Assembly (NCBI GenBank): GCA_910584165.1
Contig: CAJTZU010000007.1
Coordinates: 1-64,000, forward strand
Length of the DNA stretch: 64,000 nt
Source of the DNA: an uncultured Bacilli bacterium
GTDB taxonomy: Bacteria; Bacillota_I; Bacilli_A; RF39; UBA660
Reading direction: 5' to 3'
The notes under the pieces are model-generated. The model was not told the origin of the DNA. It saw only the letters and a program-made list of their open reading frames with translations, and did not search any database. Shown here piece after piece: positions 49,391-57,831 of this stretch (position 1 is its first letter; each line of letters starts with the position of its first letter). The translations under genes were made by a program, and so were the position numbers.

Positions 49391-49396
49391 ATTATA
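49391..49396 (-). promoter_or_regulatory. -10 element of the DUF192 gene
   Basis: The minus strand reads TATAAT, 4 bp before the first possible start codon. This would give a leaderless or nearly leaderless mRNA. Confidence 0.45.
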
Positions 49397-49407
49397 CTAC
49401 AATTTCA

Positions 49408-49436
49408 TTGACAAAGGAAGAATTTCACGATATACT
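49408..49436 (+). promoter_or_regulatory. Strong promoter of the pilin gene
   Basis: TTGACA (49408-49413), 17-bp spacer, TATACT (49431-49436), then CGGAGGCGG before ATG 49459. It is among the best -35/-10 pairs in the window. Confidence 0.75.
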
Positions 49437-49458
49437 TTAGATAGTCGGAGGCGGTTCT

Positions 49459-49650
49459 ATGAAGGATAATCATGGTCAAGCATTAGTAGAGTATTTATTA
49501 ATTGTTGCAGTTATCAGTGTTATTGCTATTGGCATTGTTAAATTATTGGGCGGTTATCTAAAGGATACTGTAACGAAAACATATTGTGAATTATTAGAAA
49601 AAAATTATGTTGTGGGAGAAAATCCAGGAGAAGCAACTTGTGAAGATTAA
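49459..49650 (+). CDS. Flp-type pilin (Tad pilus major subunit)
   Basis: A 63-aa prepilin. The type IVb leader is very short (MKDNHG), with the expected cleavage after Gly6, then QALVEYLL with Glu at position +5 and a hydrophobic helix (IVAVISVIAIGIVKLLGG). The short C-terminal part has two cysteines (YCELL, ATCED). This is the size and layout of Flp pilins, which polymerise into thin adhesive fibres. It has its own strong promoter and a terminator, so it can be made in excess over the assembly machinery genes that follow. Confidence 0.85.
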   Translation: MKDNHGQALVEYLLIVAVISVIAIGIVKLLGGYLKDTVTKTYCELLEKNYVVGENPGEATCED

Positions 49651-49656
49651 AAAAAG

Positions 49657-49678
49657 AGACTCAAATTGAGTCTTTTTT
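49657..49678 (+). terminator. Terminator behind the pilin gene
   Basis: AGACTC (49657-49662), AAATT loop, GAGTCT (49668-49673) and a T-run. It uncouples pilin from the downstream tad genes. Confidence 0.8.
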
Positions 49679-49708
49679 AACGAAAATATATCTTTTCTTT
49701 TTAGTTTT

Positions 49709-49730
49709 TGATATAATGTATTTATATAAT
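49709..49730 (+). promoter_or_regulatory. Promoter region of the tad assembly operon
   Basis: Two -10-like boxes: TG-A-TATAAT (49709-49717) and TATAAT (49725-49730). The second lies 16 bp before ATG 49747. Confidence 0.55.
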
Positions 49731-49746
49731 ATAGGGGTGTGATAAG

Positions 49747-50094
49747 ATGAAGGATAGGAAAGGTCAGGCATTAATTGAGTTTTTAATGTTATTACCAATT
49801 TTCTTTTTTATCATCATGGCAATATTTGATTTTGGAAACATTTTATATCATCGGTATCAATTAGAAAACAAATTAGATTCGATTGCAGATTTATATTCTA
49901 ATAAAGAACAAAATAAATTAGAGGAATATTTAAAGAAAAATCATTTAACACTGGATACCAATATGGAAGACGGCTATACCGTTTTATATCTTCAAGAAAA
50001 AGTTTCGGTTTATACTCCAGGTATGAATTTTATTTTAGGTAGCCCTTGTAAAATAGATGCTTCTAAAGTAATTTATGAAGGTAATTATGAATAA
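49747..50094 (+). CDS. tadE: TadE-like pseudopilin
   Basis: A 115-aa pseudopilin. Prepilin-type start MKDRKG followed by QALIEFLMLLPIFFFIIMAIFDFG in two parts: cleavage after Gly6 and Glu at +5, then a hydrophobic helix and a small extracellular domain (about 80 aa) with one late Cys. TadE proteins are minor pilins needed for Tad pilus assembly. Start behind ATAGGGGTGTGAT. The end overlaps the next gene by 8 bp. Confidence 0.8.
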   Translation: MKDRKGQALIEFLMLLPIFFFIIMAIFDFGNILYHRYQLENKLDSIADLYSNKEQNKLEEYLKKNHLTLDTNMEDGYTVLYLQEKVSVYTPGMNFILGSPCKIDASKVIYEGNYE

Positions 50095-50458
50095 TAAAGG
50101 TCAGACATTAGTTTTATTTTTATTCATTATGCCACTTGTTTTCTTAATTTTAATGGCAGTTTATCAGTTTGGTAATGCAGAGTTAGAAAAAAAGAAAATA
50201 GAAAATTCTTTAAAAGAAGTAGTACAGTATGGTATGGATTATCAGGAAGAAGAAGATATTGAAGAAAAGATGATAGCGATGTTTCAAAAAAGTTTCCCAA
50301 ATATTAAAAATGAATGGATTGAAGTAGACGTAGATAGTGAAAAAGTCAGGATGACTGTCAAGAAAGAATACGCTATTTTATTTTTAGCAAGACCTATGAT
50401 AAGAGTTTCTTGTGTGGGTGAAAATATAGATGGAAAGGTTCAAATTATAAAAGAATAG
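50087..50458 (+). CDS. Second TadE/TadF-like pseudopilin, lacking Glu+5
   Basis: A 123-aa protein starting MNNKG followed by QTLVLFLFIMPLVFLILMAVYQFG in two parts, again a prepilin-like start with cleavage after Gly5 and one hydrophobic helix. Position +5 is Leu instead of the Glu normally needed for docking of pilin subunits. The extracellular part is about 95 aa. ATG 50087 follows GAAGGTAATT and overlaps the end of the TadE gene. It may be a TadF equivalent or an initiating minor pilin; low conservation of this family limits certainty. Confidence 0.7.
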   Translation: MNNKGQTLVLFLFIMPLVFLILMAVYQFGNAELEKKKIENSLKEVVQYGMDYQEEEDIEEKMIAMFQKSFPNIKNEWIEVDVDSEKVRMTVKKEYAILFLARPMIRVSCVGENIDGKVQIIKE

Positions 50459-50468
50459 AGGTTAAGTT

Positions 50469-51221
50469 ATGAAAAAAGCAAAAATAATCACAGTTACTTC
50501 TGTAAAAGGTGGTACAGGAAAAACAACATTTGCTCTTAATTTAGCAGCAACATTTGCTCTAAAGAAAAAAAGGGTTTTAGTTATTGATACAGATTTAGCA
50601 TCAGGCGATATAGCAGCTAGATTAGATGTTGGCTATGAAAAAGATTTATATCATTGTTATGAAGACATTCGTAATCATACTTTTGATCAAGTTGAGGATT
50701 ATGTTAGACCATATAAAGATGGAATTGATATTATTCCAGCACCAAAAGATCCAAGATATGCCAATAGAATAGATTCTAGTTTTTTAACGTATTTATTATC
50801 AAAAGTTTCTTTAAAATATGAAGTTATTATATTAGATACTAATCACTTGCTTTCTTCTATTAATTTATTAGCATTTGATTATAGTGATTATATTTTATTT
50901 ATTATGAATAATGAATGTATGAATTTAAAGGGAATGCGTACTATGTCTGCTATTTTTGAAGACATGGAATCTGATAAAATGAAGATTGTATTAAATGATT
51001 CTACTAGAAAGGAATCAGGCGAATATTCTATTGCCGATATGAAAAATATTATGAAACGAGAAATAGATTTTCGCATTCCTAGCTCTTTTTATCAAAAGTC
51101 TTATAATAAATATACAATAGATGGAAAAATATTCTTATTAGAAAGTAGAGTACGTCAAAAATGTAAAAAGGCTTATAAAGTTTATAGTCTAATTGCAGAC
51201 GTTCTACTAAAGGAGGATTAG
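50469..51221 (+). CDS. tadZ: TadZ/CpaE-like ParA/MinD ATPase
   Basis: A 250-aa ATPase of the SIMIBI class. The deviant Walker A motif VKGGTGKTT (K13-G-G-T-G-K18) is followed by VIDTDLASGDIAARLDV, the MinD/CpaE-type Walker A' region. Later blocks include IIPAPKDPR and YEVIILDTN. TadZ/CpaE positions the pilus machine at a cell site. The N-terminal receiver-like domain of longer CpaE proteins is absent. It lies 10 bp after the second pseudopilin and 1 bp before tadA. Confidence 0.82.
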   Translation: MKKAKIITVTSVKGGTGKTTFALNLAATFALKKKRVLVIDTDLASGDIAARLDVGYEKDLYHCYEDIRNHTFDQVEDYVRPYKDGIDIIPAPKDPRYANRIDSSFLTYLLSKVSLKYEVIILDTNHLLSSINLLAFDYSDYILFIMNNECMNLKGMRTMSAIFEDMESDKMKIVLNDSTRKESGEYSIADMKNIMKREIDFRIPSSFYQKSYNKYTIDGKIFLLESRVRQKCKKAYKVYSLIADVLLKED

Positions 51222-51222
51222 T

Positions 51223-52545
51223 ATGGGTAAAAAATTTGTAGATGAATTTTCTGTACCAGAACAAAAAGAGATAAATCTCGGAACAGATTATGAAGCTTTT
51301 TCTGATAAAGAATTATTAGAGGAGCTCAGAAATAAAATTATTCAAGGTCTTATTGATAAACATACTAATGAGAATAAGATGACTTCTTTAGCAATTCGCT
51401 CTGAAGTAGATCAAGCAGTGGCTGGATACGATTTAACTATTATTGAAAGAAGTTATCTTTATAATTTGATTGATAATGAAGTAAATGGTTATGGTCCAAT
51501 AACAGAGTTATTAGAGGATAAAGACATTACTGAAATCATGGTAAATGGAAAAGATGAAGTATATATTGAATTAGATGGAAAGATTATAAAAGATGAAAGT
51601 GTTTCTTTTATAAATGACGAGCATATCGTAAGAACTATTCAAAGATTAATTCAACCATTAGGAAGAACAATTGATACAGCAAATCCAATGGTAGATGCTA
51701 GATTAATGGATGGTTCTAGATTAAATGCAGTATTACCTCCGTTATCTTTAAAAGGACCAGTATTAACAATTAGAAAGTTTAAAAGTGAACTTGCTAACAT
51801 TGATGATTTTTTACGTAATGGGGCGCTTACTCCTTATATGGCAAGGTTTCTAGAGGCTTGTGTAAAGGCTAAATTAAATATTTTAATTTGTGGTGGTACA
51901 GGCGCAGGAAAGACAACTTTACTAAATATTCTATCTTCTTTTATTGGTGAAAATGAAAGAATTGTTACGATTGAAGATGCTGCTGAGTTAACTCTTCATC
52001 AAAATCATGTTATTTCCTTAGAAACAAGAAATGCTAATTATGAGGGAGAAGGAGAAGTAACAATCCGTGATTTAGTGATTAATACTCTTCGTATGAGACC
52101 AGACCGTATTGTTGTAGGAGAAGTCCGCGGAAAAGAAGCTTTTGATATGTTACAGGCTATGAATACTGGGCATGATGGCTCTTTAACAACGATGCATGCC
52201 AATAGTCCTCATGATGCCTTAAATAGATTAGAGACAATGATTTTAATGGCAGGTATGGAAATTCCAGTACGTGCTATTCGTGAATATATTGAGGAAGCAA
52301 TTGATATAGTTGTTCAAATTGAAAGATTAAGTGATGGTCATAGAAGAGTAACTAGTATTTGTGAAGTTGTTGGAATTTCAGGAGGAACGGTTAATCTAAA
52401 GGAAATTTTTGCTTTCCATAAACAAGGACTAACAGATTCTTTAGAAGTAAAAGGGGAGTTTGTTTTGGAACCATATATTCCAGAAGTTTATGCCAAAATG
52501 AAAGCAATGGGAATCTCAGATTTAGAAGATATTTTTGGAGAATAG
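51223..52545 (+). CDS. tadA: Tad pilus assembly ATPase TadA (CpaF)
   Basis: A 440-aa secretion ATPase of the CpaF/VirB11 type, which drives pilus extension and, in Tad systems, probably retraction. Visible motifs: the N-terminal domain with [14 protein letters not shown], Walker [10 protein letters not shown] (K230), and the Asp box TIEDAAEL. The Walker B region is [13 protein letters not shown] (about residues 288-300), and the His box [13 protein letters not shown] follows. Shine-Dalgarno AAAGGAGG. The stop is followed after 10 bp by the TadB-like gene start. Confidence 0.94.
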   Translation: MGKKFVDEFSVPEQKEINLGTDYEAFSDKELLEELRNKIIQGLIDKHTNENKMTSLAIRSEVDQAVAGYDLTIIERSYLYNLIDNEVNGYGPITELLEDKDITEIMVNGKDEVYIELDGKIIKDESVSFINDEHIVRTIQRLIQPLGRTIDTANPMVDARLMDGSRLNAVLPPLSLKGPVLTIRKFKSELANIDDFLRNGALTPYMARFLEACVKAKLNILICGGTGAGKTTLLNILSSFIGENERIVTIEDAAELTLHQNHVISLETRNANYEGEGEVTIRDLVINTLRMRPDRIVVGEVRGKEAFDMLQAMNTGHDGSLTTMHANSPHDALNRLETMILMAGMEIPVRAIREYIEEAIDIVVQIERLSDGHRRVTSICEVVGISGGTVNLKEIFAFHKQGLTDSLEVKGEFVLEPYIPEVYAKMKAMGISDLEDIFGE

Positions 52546-52555
52546 GAGGGAATTT

Positions 52556-54064
52556 ATGCAAGAAGAAAATGGCTATCATATTAGTATAGCAAGTCAAGAG
52601 ACTGCGACACGAGATGATATTGTTATTGATTATAGACCAACTGCAAATATTGCTAACTATTCCTATACAATTATAAAAGATGGTAAGAAGGGTAAAAGTG
52701 TTGTTATTGAAGATAATTCTGCAACAAGAATTGCTTTAACAGATACTGGACATTATAAAATTGAATTTACAAATTATACAGCAAGCGGAGAAGTTCAAGC
52801 TTTTGAAACAGGAAGATATGTTATTGATAAAGATGCTCCAAGAATTGAGATTAATAAAGACTCTTTAAAAGTAGAAATAGGGTCTACTGTTGATATTTTA
52901 AGTGGGGTAAGAGCTGTTGATAATGAAGATGGAGTTATCTCTAATGAAAAAATCACAACGAACTTTGATTCCAATTCTTTTTCAACTGTAGGAAAAAAAG
53001 AAGTTACTTATAAAGTAAGTGATGAAGCAGGAAATACAACCGTTAGGACGATTACTTTTGAAGTAGTCGACAATAACCGTGAAATGGTTTTCTTAAAAGA
53101 ATGTGTAGCAATTGGAATGATTTGTGTGGCCCTTCTTTTAATTATCGAATATTATCGTTCTATGTTGATTGAAAAAAGAATTAGTAAGTATTCTTTACAA
53201 CCTAGGAGAAAGAATAATAGTGTATTTGATAAAATAGTTCTTTTAAAGGATAGCATGATTGATTCTTTTGCTAATGCTTTGTCTAAAATGAAAATTATCA
53301 ATACTTATGCAAAAACATATGAAAAATACCAAATTGCGTTTAGAGAAAAAACAGGGGTTCATATTATTGCGAAAAAGATGATAACTAGTATGTTATTCTT
53401 AGCAGTTTCTATTTTAGCATCTGCGATTAGATTGGAAATCCTTTCTTTTATAGAAATGATAATCGCTTTATTACTAGGTTATATTTTAGTAGATATTGTT
53501 TATTTTGTACGTTATCATTTTTATCGTAATCATGTTGAAAATGACTTGTTACAAGCTGTTATTGTTATGAATAATGCATTTAAATCAGGTCATAGCATTC
53601 CACAAGCAATAGAATTAGTTGCAGAAGAATTAGATGGCGATATTCATGAAGAATTTGAAAGAATGAGAAAGGAATTAGATATGGGATTATCTACAGATGA
53701 AGTATTTAATCGTTTCGCTACCAGAGTAGAGATACCAGAGGTAACCTATATTAATTCTTCTATTTCTGTTTTAAATGAAACAGGTGGAAATATTGTTAAA
53801 GTATTTAGTTCTATTGAAAAAACGTTAATGAATAAAAAGAAATTACGGTTAGAATTAAAAGCACTTACTAGTAGTGCTAAAATAGTTTCCTATGTGCTTA
53901 TGCTACTTCCTTTGTTGTTCATTTTAGGGATTAGCTTTGTAAGCCCAGATTATTTTTTACCGCTTGTTACAAGTCCAACAGGCTGGTTACTACTTTTTGT
54001 CATTATGTTAGTATATTTGTTATATATTTGTATTATAAAGAAAATTATGAAAGTAAGGATGTGA
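52556..54064 (+). CDS. tadB: TadB platform protein fused to N-terminal Ig-like/DUF5011 domains
   Basis: A 502-aa protein. Residues 8-90 look like one Ig-like beta domain (TDTGHYKIEFTNYTASGEV). Residues 94-172 are a DUF5011-type Ig domain (IEIGSTV-like KVEIGSTVDILSGVRAVDNEDG, then YKVSDEAGNTT). A membrane helix follows (about 182-200), then the usual TadB part with helices and the T2SSF domain (VMNNAFKSGHSIPQAIELV, about 330-460). TadB is normally an inner-membrane platform without extracellular domains. No signal peptide precedes the Ig domains, so the first helix must work as a reverse anchor to put them outside. ATG 52556 follows TAGGAGGG. Confidence 0.8.
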   Translation: MQEENGYHISIASQETATRDDIVIDYRPTANIANYSYTIIKDGKKGKSVVIEDNSATRIALTDTGHYKIEFTNYTASGEVQAFETGRYVIDKDAPRIEINKDSLKVEIGSTVDILSGVRAVDNEDGVISNEKITTNFDSNSFSTVGKKEVTYKVSDEAGNTTVRTITFEVVDNNREMVFLKECVAIGMICVALLLIIEYYRSMLIEKRISKYSLQPRRKNNSVFDKIVLLKDSMIDSFANALSKMKIINTYAKTYEKYQIAFREKTGVHIIAKKMITSMLFLAVSILASAIRLEILSFIEMIIALLLGYILVDIVYFVRYHFYRNHVENDLLQAVIVMNNAFKSGHSIPQAIELVAEELDGDIHEEFERMRKELDMGLSTDEVFNRFATRVEIPEVTYINSSISVLNETGGNIVKVFSSIEKTLMNKKKLRLELKALTSSAKIVSYVLMLLPLLFILGISFVSPDYFLPLVTSPTGWLLLFVIMLVYLLYICIIKKIMKVRM

Positions 54065-54068
54065 GAAT

Positions 54069-54746
54069 GTGGAGAAAAAGAAAAGATTATCTAGTTTAGA
54101 AAAAATAGATAGACAAATTGCTTATTTAGGCACTTCTAATTTTGATGCTACTAGATTTTTATCAGTACGCTTACTGACGACTGTTTTATTGGCTTTAGCA
54201 CTTTACTATTTTACGAATTTATCTTACTTTGTAATCCCATTTTTAGTAATTGCTTACTATTATTTTCTTTATTATCTAATGATTCTATATCCTATTCAAA
54301 AAAGAGGGGAAAGATTAGAAAGAGAAGCTTTAAATTTTTTTGAAATTTTAACGCTTTCCCTAGAGTCAGGTAGAAATTTAGAAAAATCCTTAGAGATTAC
54401 TGTTTCAAATACCTCAGGGGAATTAGGAGAAGAATTTAAGAAAGCTTTGAAAGAAACAAAGTATGGAAAAAGTATGGTGGAAGCTTTAAAAGATATGAAG
54501 AAAAGAATTCCATCGGAGACGATTAACAATATTATTCTAAGTATTACAGAAGCTAGTCTTTTTGGTAGTAGTTTAGTAGAAAATATGTATAATCAAATTG
54601 ATTTTTTAAGAGAGAAACAAGTATTATCTATTAGAGAAAAGATGAATAAAATTCCTAATAAGATTAGTATTGTTTCTGTATTATTAATGGTTCCACTAAT
54701 GTTACTTTTGATATTAGGACCATTAGTTATTCAAATTTTAGGTTAG
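54069..54746 (+). CDS. tadC: Tad pilus platform protein TadC
   Basis: A 225-aa integral membrane protein with the T2SSF pattern. Two early helices (about residues 31-72) are followed by the cytosolic helical block FEILTLSLESGRNLEKSLEI and LKDMKKRIPSETINNIILSITEASLFG, then a last membrane helix (about 199-223). Together with TadB it forms the platform moved by TadA. The start appears to be GTG 54069, 4 bp after the tadB stop. It ends 10 bp before murC. Confidence 0.85.
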   Translation: MEKKKRLSSLEKIDRQIAYLGTSNFDATRFLSVRLLTTVLLALALYYFTNLSYFVIPFLVIAYYYFLYYLMILYPIQKRGERLEREALNFFEILTLSLESGRNLEKSLEITVSNTSGELGEEFKKALKETKYGKSMVEALKDMKKRIPSETINNIILSITEASLFGSSLVENMYNQIDFLREKQVLSIREKMNKIPNKISIVSVLLMVPLMLLLILGPLVIQILG

Positions 54747-54756
54747 GAGAGTTCAC

Positions 54757-56082
54757 ATGAAATATTATCTAATAGGAATAAAAGGGGCAGGAATGAGTGC
54801 TTTAGCGCTTTTACTTTCTGATTTAGGCTATGAAGTAATTGGATATGATGATGCTAGTGAACACCGTTTTACAGAAGATCGATTAAGAGAACGAAACGTT
54901 CCTATTTATAGTGAAGCAAATGATGCAATGGATAAAGATACCATTGTAGTGCGTTCTACAGCCATTAAAGATTCCCATCCAGAAATGCAAAAGGCAATAG
55001 AATTGGATTTAAGAACTTATGAATATCATGAAATGTTGGGAAAACTGTCTAAAAAATTTGATACTATCTGTGTATCTGGATGTCATGGTAAAACGACTAC
55101 TACAGCAATGATTTCTCATATCTTAAATGATATGGGTGGATGTAATTATATAATTGGAGATGGTCGTGGAGCTGCTTCTAAAGAATCTAAAAAGTTTGTT
55201 TTAGAGGCATGTGAATATAAAAGACATTTTTTAGCTTATGAACCTGAATATGTCATTATCACAAATATTGAGCTAGATCATACTGACTATTTTGAAAATA
55301 TGGATGATGTAATAAGTGCTTATCAAGAGTTTGCAAATAAAGCAAATAAAATGGCTATCATTTGTGGTGATGATCCTTATACACATTCTTTAGAATTGTC
55401 AAAACCAGTTTACTACTATGGCATTAGTGAAGATAATGATATTCAAGCTCGTAATATTGAATATCGAAATGATGGAACTAGTTTTGATGTTTTTATTGAA
55501 GAAGAATATTATGGACATTTTGATTTACCATTATTTGGAAAGCATATGCTATTAAATGCTTTAGCAGCTATTGGTGTATGCCATTATGAGAGAATGGATG
55601 CTAAAGAAGTTTCTAAAAGTCTAAAAACTTTTACAGGAGCTGACAGACGTTTTAAAGAAACTTTTATAGCAGACAATGTTTTAATTGACGATTATGCTCA
55701 TCATCCAACCGAAGTAAAAGTAACGATAAAAGCAGCACGACAAAAATACCCAGATAAAGAAATTGTAGCGGTCTTTAAAGCTCATACTTTTTCAAGAGTA
55801 CAGGAGTTTGCAGAAGACTTTGCAAATGCTCTTTCTTTAGCTGACAAGGTATTTGTAATGGATATTAATTATGATAGAGAAGATCCAGAAGATTATCCAG
55901 GAATCGATGCTTATACAATTATTAATAAAGTAGAAGGTGCTGATTACATTGAGCATGGAATGGCGGAAAAACTTTTGCCTTATCGTAATGCTGCTATTTT
56001 ATTTATGAGTAGTAAAGAAATCTATTTATTAGAGGAAGAATATAAAGGTTTGATAGAAAAAGAATTAAAAGGAAAAGAGTAG
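54757..56082 (+). CDS. murC: UDP-N-acetylmuramate--L-alanine ligase MurC
   Basis: First amino-acid ligase of peptidoglycan synthesis. The N-terminal dinucleotide-fold motif is IGIKGAGMSALA. The ATP P-loop is SGCHGKTTTTAM (about residues 107-118). The central-domain block ITNIELDHTDYF and the late DDYAHHPTEV (about residues 309-318) are diagnostic. Length 441 aa is usual. It is placed outside the dcw cluster, 10 bp behind tadC, so it is probably cotranscribed with the pilus genes. Confidence 0.96.
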   Translation: MKYYLIGIKGAGMSALALLLSDLGYEVIGYDDASEHRFTEDRLRERNVPIYSEANDAMDKDTIVVRSTAIKDSHPEMQKAIELDLRTYEYHEMLGKLSKKFDTICVSGCHGKTTTTAMISHILNDMGGCNYIIGDGRGAASKESKKFVLEACEYKRHFLAYEPEYVIITNIELDHTDYFENMDDVISAYQEFANKANKMAIICGDDPYTHSLELSKPVYYYGISEDNDIQARNIEYRNDGTSFDVFIEEEYYGHFDLPLFGKHMLLNALAAIGVCHYERMDAKEVSKSLKTFTGADRRFKETFIADNVLIDDYAHHPTEVKVTIKAARQKYPDKEIVAVFKAHTFSRVQEFAEDFANALSLADKVFVMDINYDREDPEDYPGIDAYTIINKVEGADYIEHGMAEKLLPYRNAAILFMSSKEIYLLEEEYKGLIEKELKGKE

Positions 56083-56101
56083 TGTTAAACTACTTTTTTT
56101 A
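56078..56101 (+). terminator. Terminator of the tad-murC operon
   Basis: AGTAGT (56078-56083), GTTAA loop, ACTACT (56089-56094) and Ts. Confidence 0.75.
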
Positions 56102-56109
56102 AGAGACTA

Positions 56110-56137
56110 TTGCTTTTATAGAAAAATTTGATATAAT
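56110..56137 (+). promoter_or_regulatory. Promoter of the phosphodiester glycosidase gene
   Basis: TTGCTT (56110-56115), 16-bp spacer, TATAAT (56132-56137) with extended TG. Confidence 0.65.
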
Positions 56138-56168
56138 TTACATAGGGTAAAAATAGGAGGTTAGCTTT

Positions 56169-57782
56169 ATGGACAATAAGATTCAAGATAAGACTTTAGA
56201 AGAATTAGAAAAAACAACAGACTTGTTAAAAAATTTTGAGCCCAGAGTTTCTAAAGAAACATCAACTGCTGATTTAGATAGCATTTTTAATGTATCATCT
56301 TCAAAGCCAATTGTTCCTGATTATCGAGAGGAACCAATGGTGGTTCCTGTTTATGAAGATGTTGATAAGTTGGAATCAGTTCCTATTCCTAGTGTTCAGG
56401 ATGCAAAGCAGGAAAAAGTAGAAGAAATGGTGGAAGAAGTTTTTTCAACCCCAAAAGAGGAGAACAATTCAATTTTATTGACAGAAAAAGAACTAGAACC
56501 ATTAGATATACAATATACAAAAGAGATGAAACAGAAAAGATTAGCAAAAAGATTGATGGTTATAAGTTTATTATTTATTCCAGGACTTCTTTCTGCTTTG
56601 ATTGTTGCTCATCATAGCAATTTATTGATTAACTCTACTCTTCAAGGAATTGTTATTATTATGCTTGGTTTAGCAGTAGGCACATTAGCGATTGGGATAA
56701 CGATATATTTACGTAATAGAAATAGTACTACAATTTCTCCTAATAATATATGGAAAAAAGGCGCTTATAGTATCTTTATGGGATGCTATGCAGGCGGATG
56801 TATAGCGTTATTATTACTTTTATATGGACCTAGTACTTCTTTTAAAGACTGGTTAGTAACAACAGCAATGGCAACAATGAGTCATCAGCACTATTGTAAG
56901 TGGTTTTATGATGATTCTGATATAGAGGAGGTCTTTAGTCGAAATTATATTGAGGAAACAGGAGATTCTACTAATCCAGATTTAATTGACTTTGATGCTT
57001 TAGAACAACCTAATGATGGCACTCCAATTGTATATGAAAATGAATATGAAAGAATTGTTTTAGAAAGAAATCCAGAAGACATTTATAAAATGGTAACATT
57101 TAATGTAAATGGATGCAAAGCCTATTTAGCGATTATTTATGACCCTTCTAAGGTACATGTAACAACAACTAATAGAATTGGTGTTAGTGGACAATATGTA
57201 ACAGATATGGCTAAAAGAGAAAACGCTCTAGTTGCTATTAATGGAGCTGGATTTTATGATCCAGGACATAATAGTAGTGGTGGAAAGCCAAGAGGAATCA
57301 CGATTGTAAATGGTAAAATCGTTACTAATAATGAATATAAAGCAGTAACAACTGGAGGACTTATAGGATTTACCCAAGATAACAAATTAGTACTTCTAAA
57401 AAATACTACAGCTAAGAAAGCATTAGAAATGGGAGTAAGAGATGCCGTATCTTGGGGGCCATTCTTAATTGTTAATGGTGTTTCTGCTTATACGAAAGGA
57501 AATGGCGGTTGGGGTTATGCTGCTAGAACTGCTATTGGACAAAGAGCAGATGGTATTGTTTTATTTTTAGTTGTAGATAGTAATGCAAATCGTACAAAGG
57601 GTGCGAATATGGTAGATTTAACTAGAATTATGGAAAATTATGGCGCTATTAACGCTACTAATCTTGATGGAGGTACTTCTAGCGTTATGGTAGAAAATGG
57701 AGAATTAATTAGCAACCCAATAGATTCTACTTTAAGCCGGCAAACAAGACCGATTGCAACGTCTTTTATTGTAACAGAATAG
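56169..57782 (+). CDS. Membrane-anchored phosphodiester glycosidase (NAGPA/DUF2233 family)
   Basis: A 537-aa protein. The first 125 residues are acidic, without membrane segments, and probably cytosolic and disordered. Three membrane helices follow (about 129-147, 158-182, 198-220). The extracellular domain (about 300-537) has the motifs of the phosphodiester alpha-GlcNAcase (uncovering enzyme) fold: ALVAINGAGFYDP, GGWGYAARTAIGQ and TNLDGGTSSVMV. Such enzymes remove sugars linked through phosphate; a wall polymer or teichoic-acid-like glycan is a plausible substrate. Start behind ATAGGAGG. Confidence 0.8.
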   Translation: MDNKIQDKTLEELEKTTDLLKNFEPRVSKETSTADLDSIFNVSSSKPIVPDYREEPMVVPVYEDVDKLESVPIPSVQDAKQEKVEEMVEEVFSTPKEENNSILLTEKELEPLDIQYTKEMKQKRLAKRLMVISLLFIPGLLSALIVAHHSNLLINSTLQGIVIIMLGLAVGTLAIGITIYLRNRNSTTISPNNIWKKGAYSIFMGCYAGGCIALLLLLYGPSTSFKDWLVTTAMATMSHQHYCKWFYDDSDIEEVFSRNYIEETGDSTNPDLIDFDALEQPNDGTPIVYENEYERIVLERNPEDIYKMVTFNVNGCKAYLAIIYDPSKVHVTTTNRIGVSGQYVTDMAKRENALVAINGAGFYDPGHNSSGGKPRGITIVNGKIVTNNEYKAVTTGGLIGFTQDNKLVLLKNTTAKKALEMGVRDAVSWGPFLIVNGVSAYTKGNGGWGYAARTAIGQRADGIVLFLVVDSNANRTKGANMVDLTRIMENYGAINATNLDGGTSSVMVENGELISNPIDSTLSRQTRPIATSFIVTE

Positions 57783-57805
57783 TAAGTATGATACTTACTA
57801 TTTTT
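57781..57805 (+). terminator. Terminator of the glycosidase gene, fused to the next promoter
   Basis: AGTAAGTA (57781-57788), TGA loop, TACTTACT (57792-57799), then ATTTTT. The next extended -10 starts at 57807. Confidence 0.75.
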
Positions 57806-57806
57806 G

Positions 57807-57815
57807 TGATATAAT
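57807..57815 (+). promoter_or_regulatory. Extended -10 promoter of the frameshifted zinc-ribbon gene
   Basis: TG-A-TATAAT (57807-57815), 16 bp before ATG 57832, behind GGTGAA. Confidence 0.6.
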
Positions 57816-57831
57816 AAAGATGGTGAATTAT

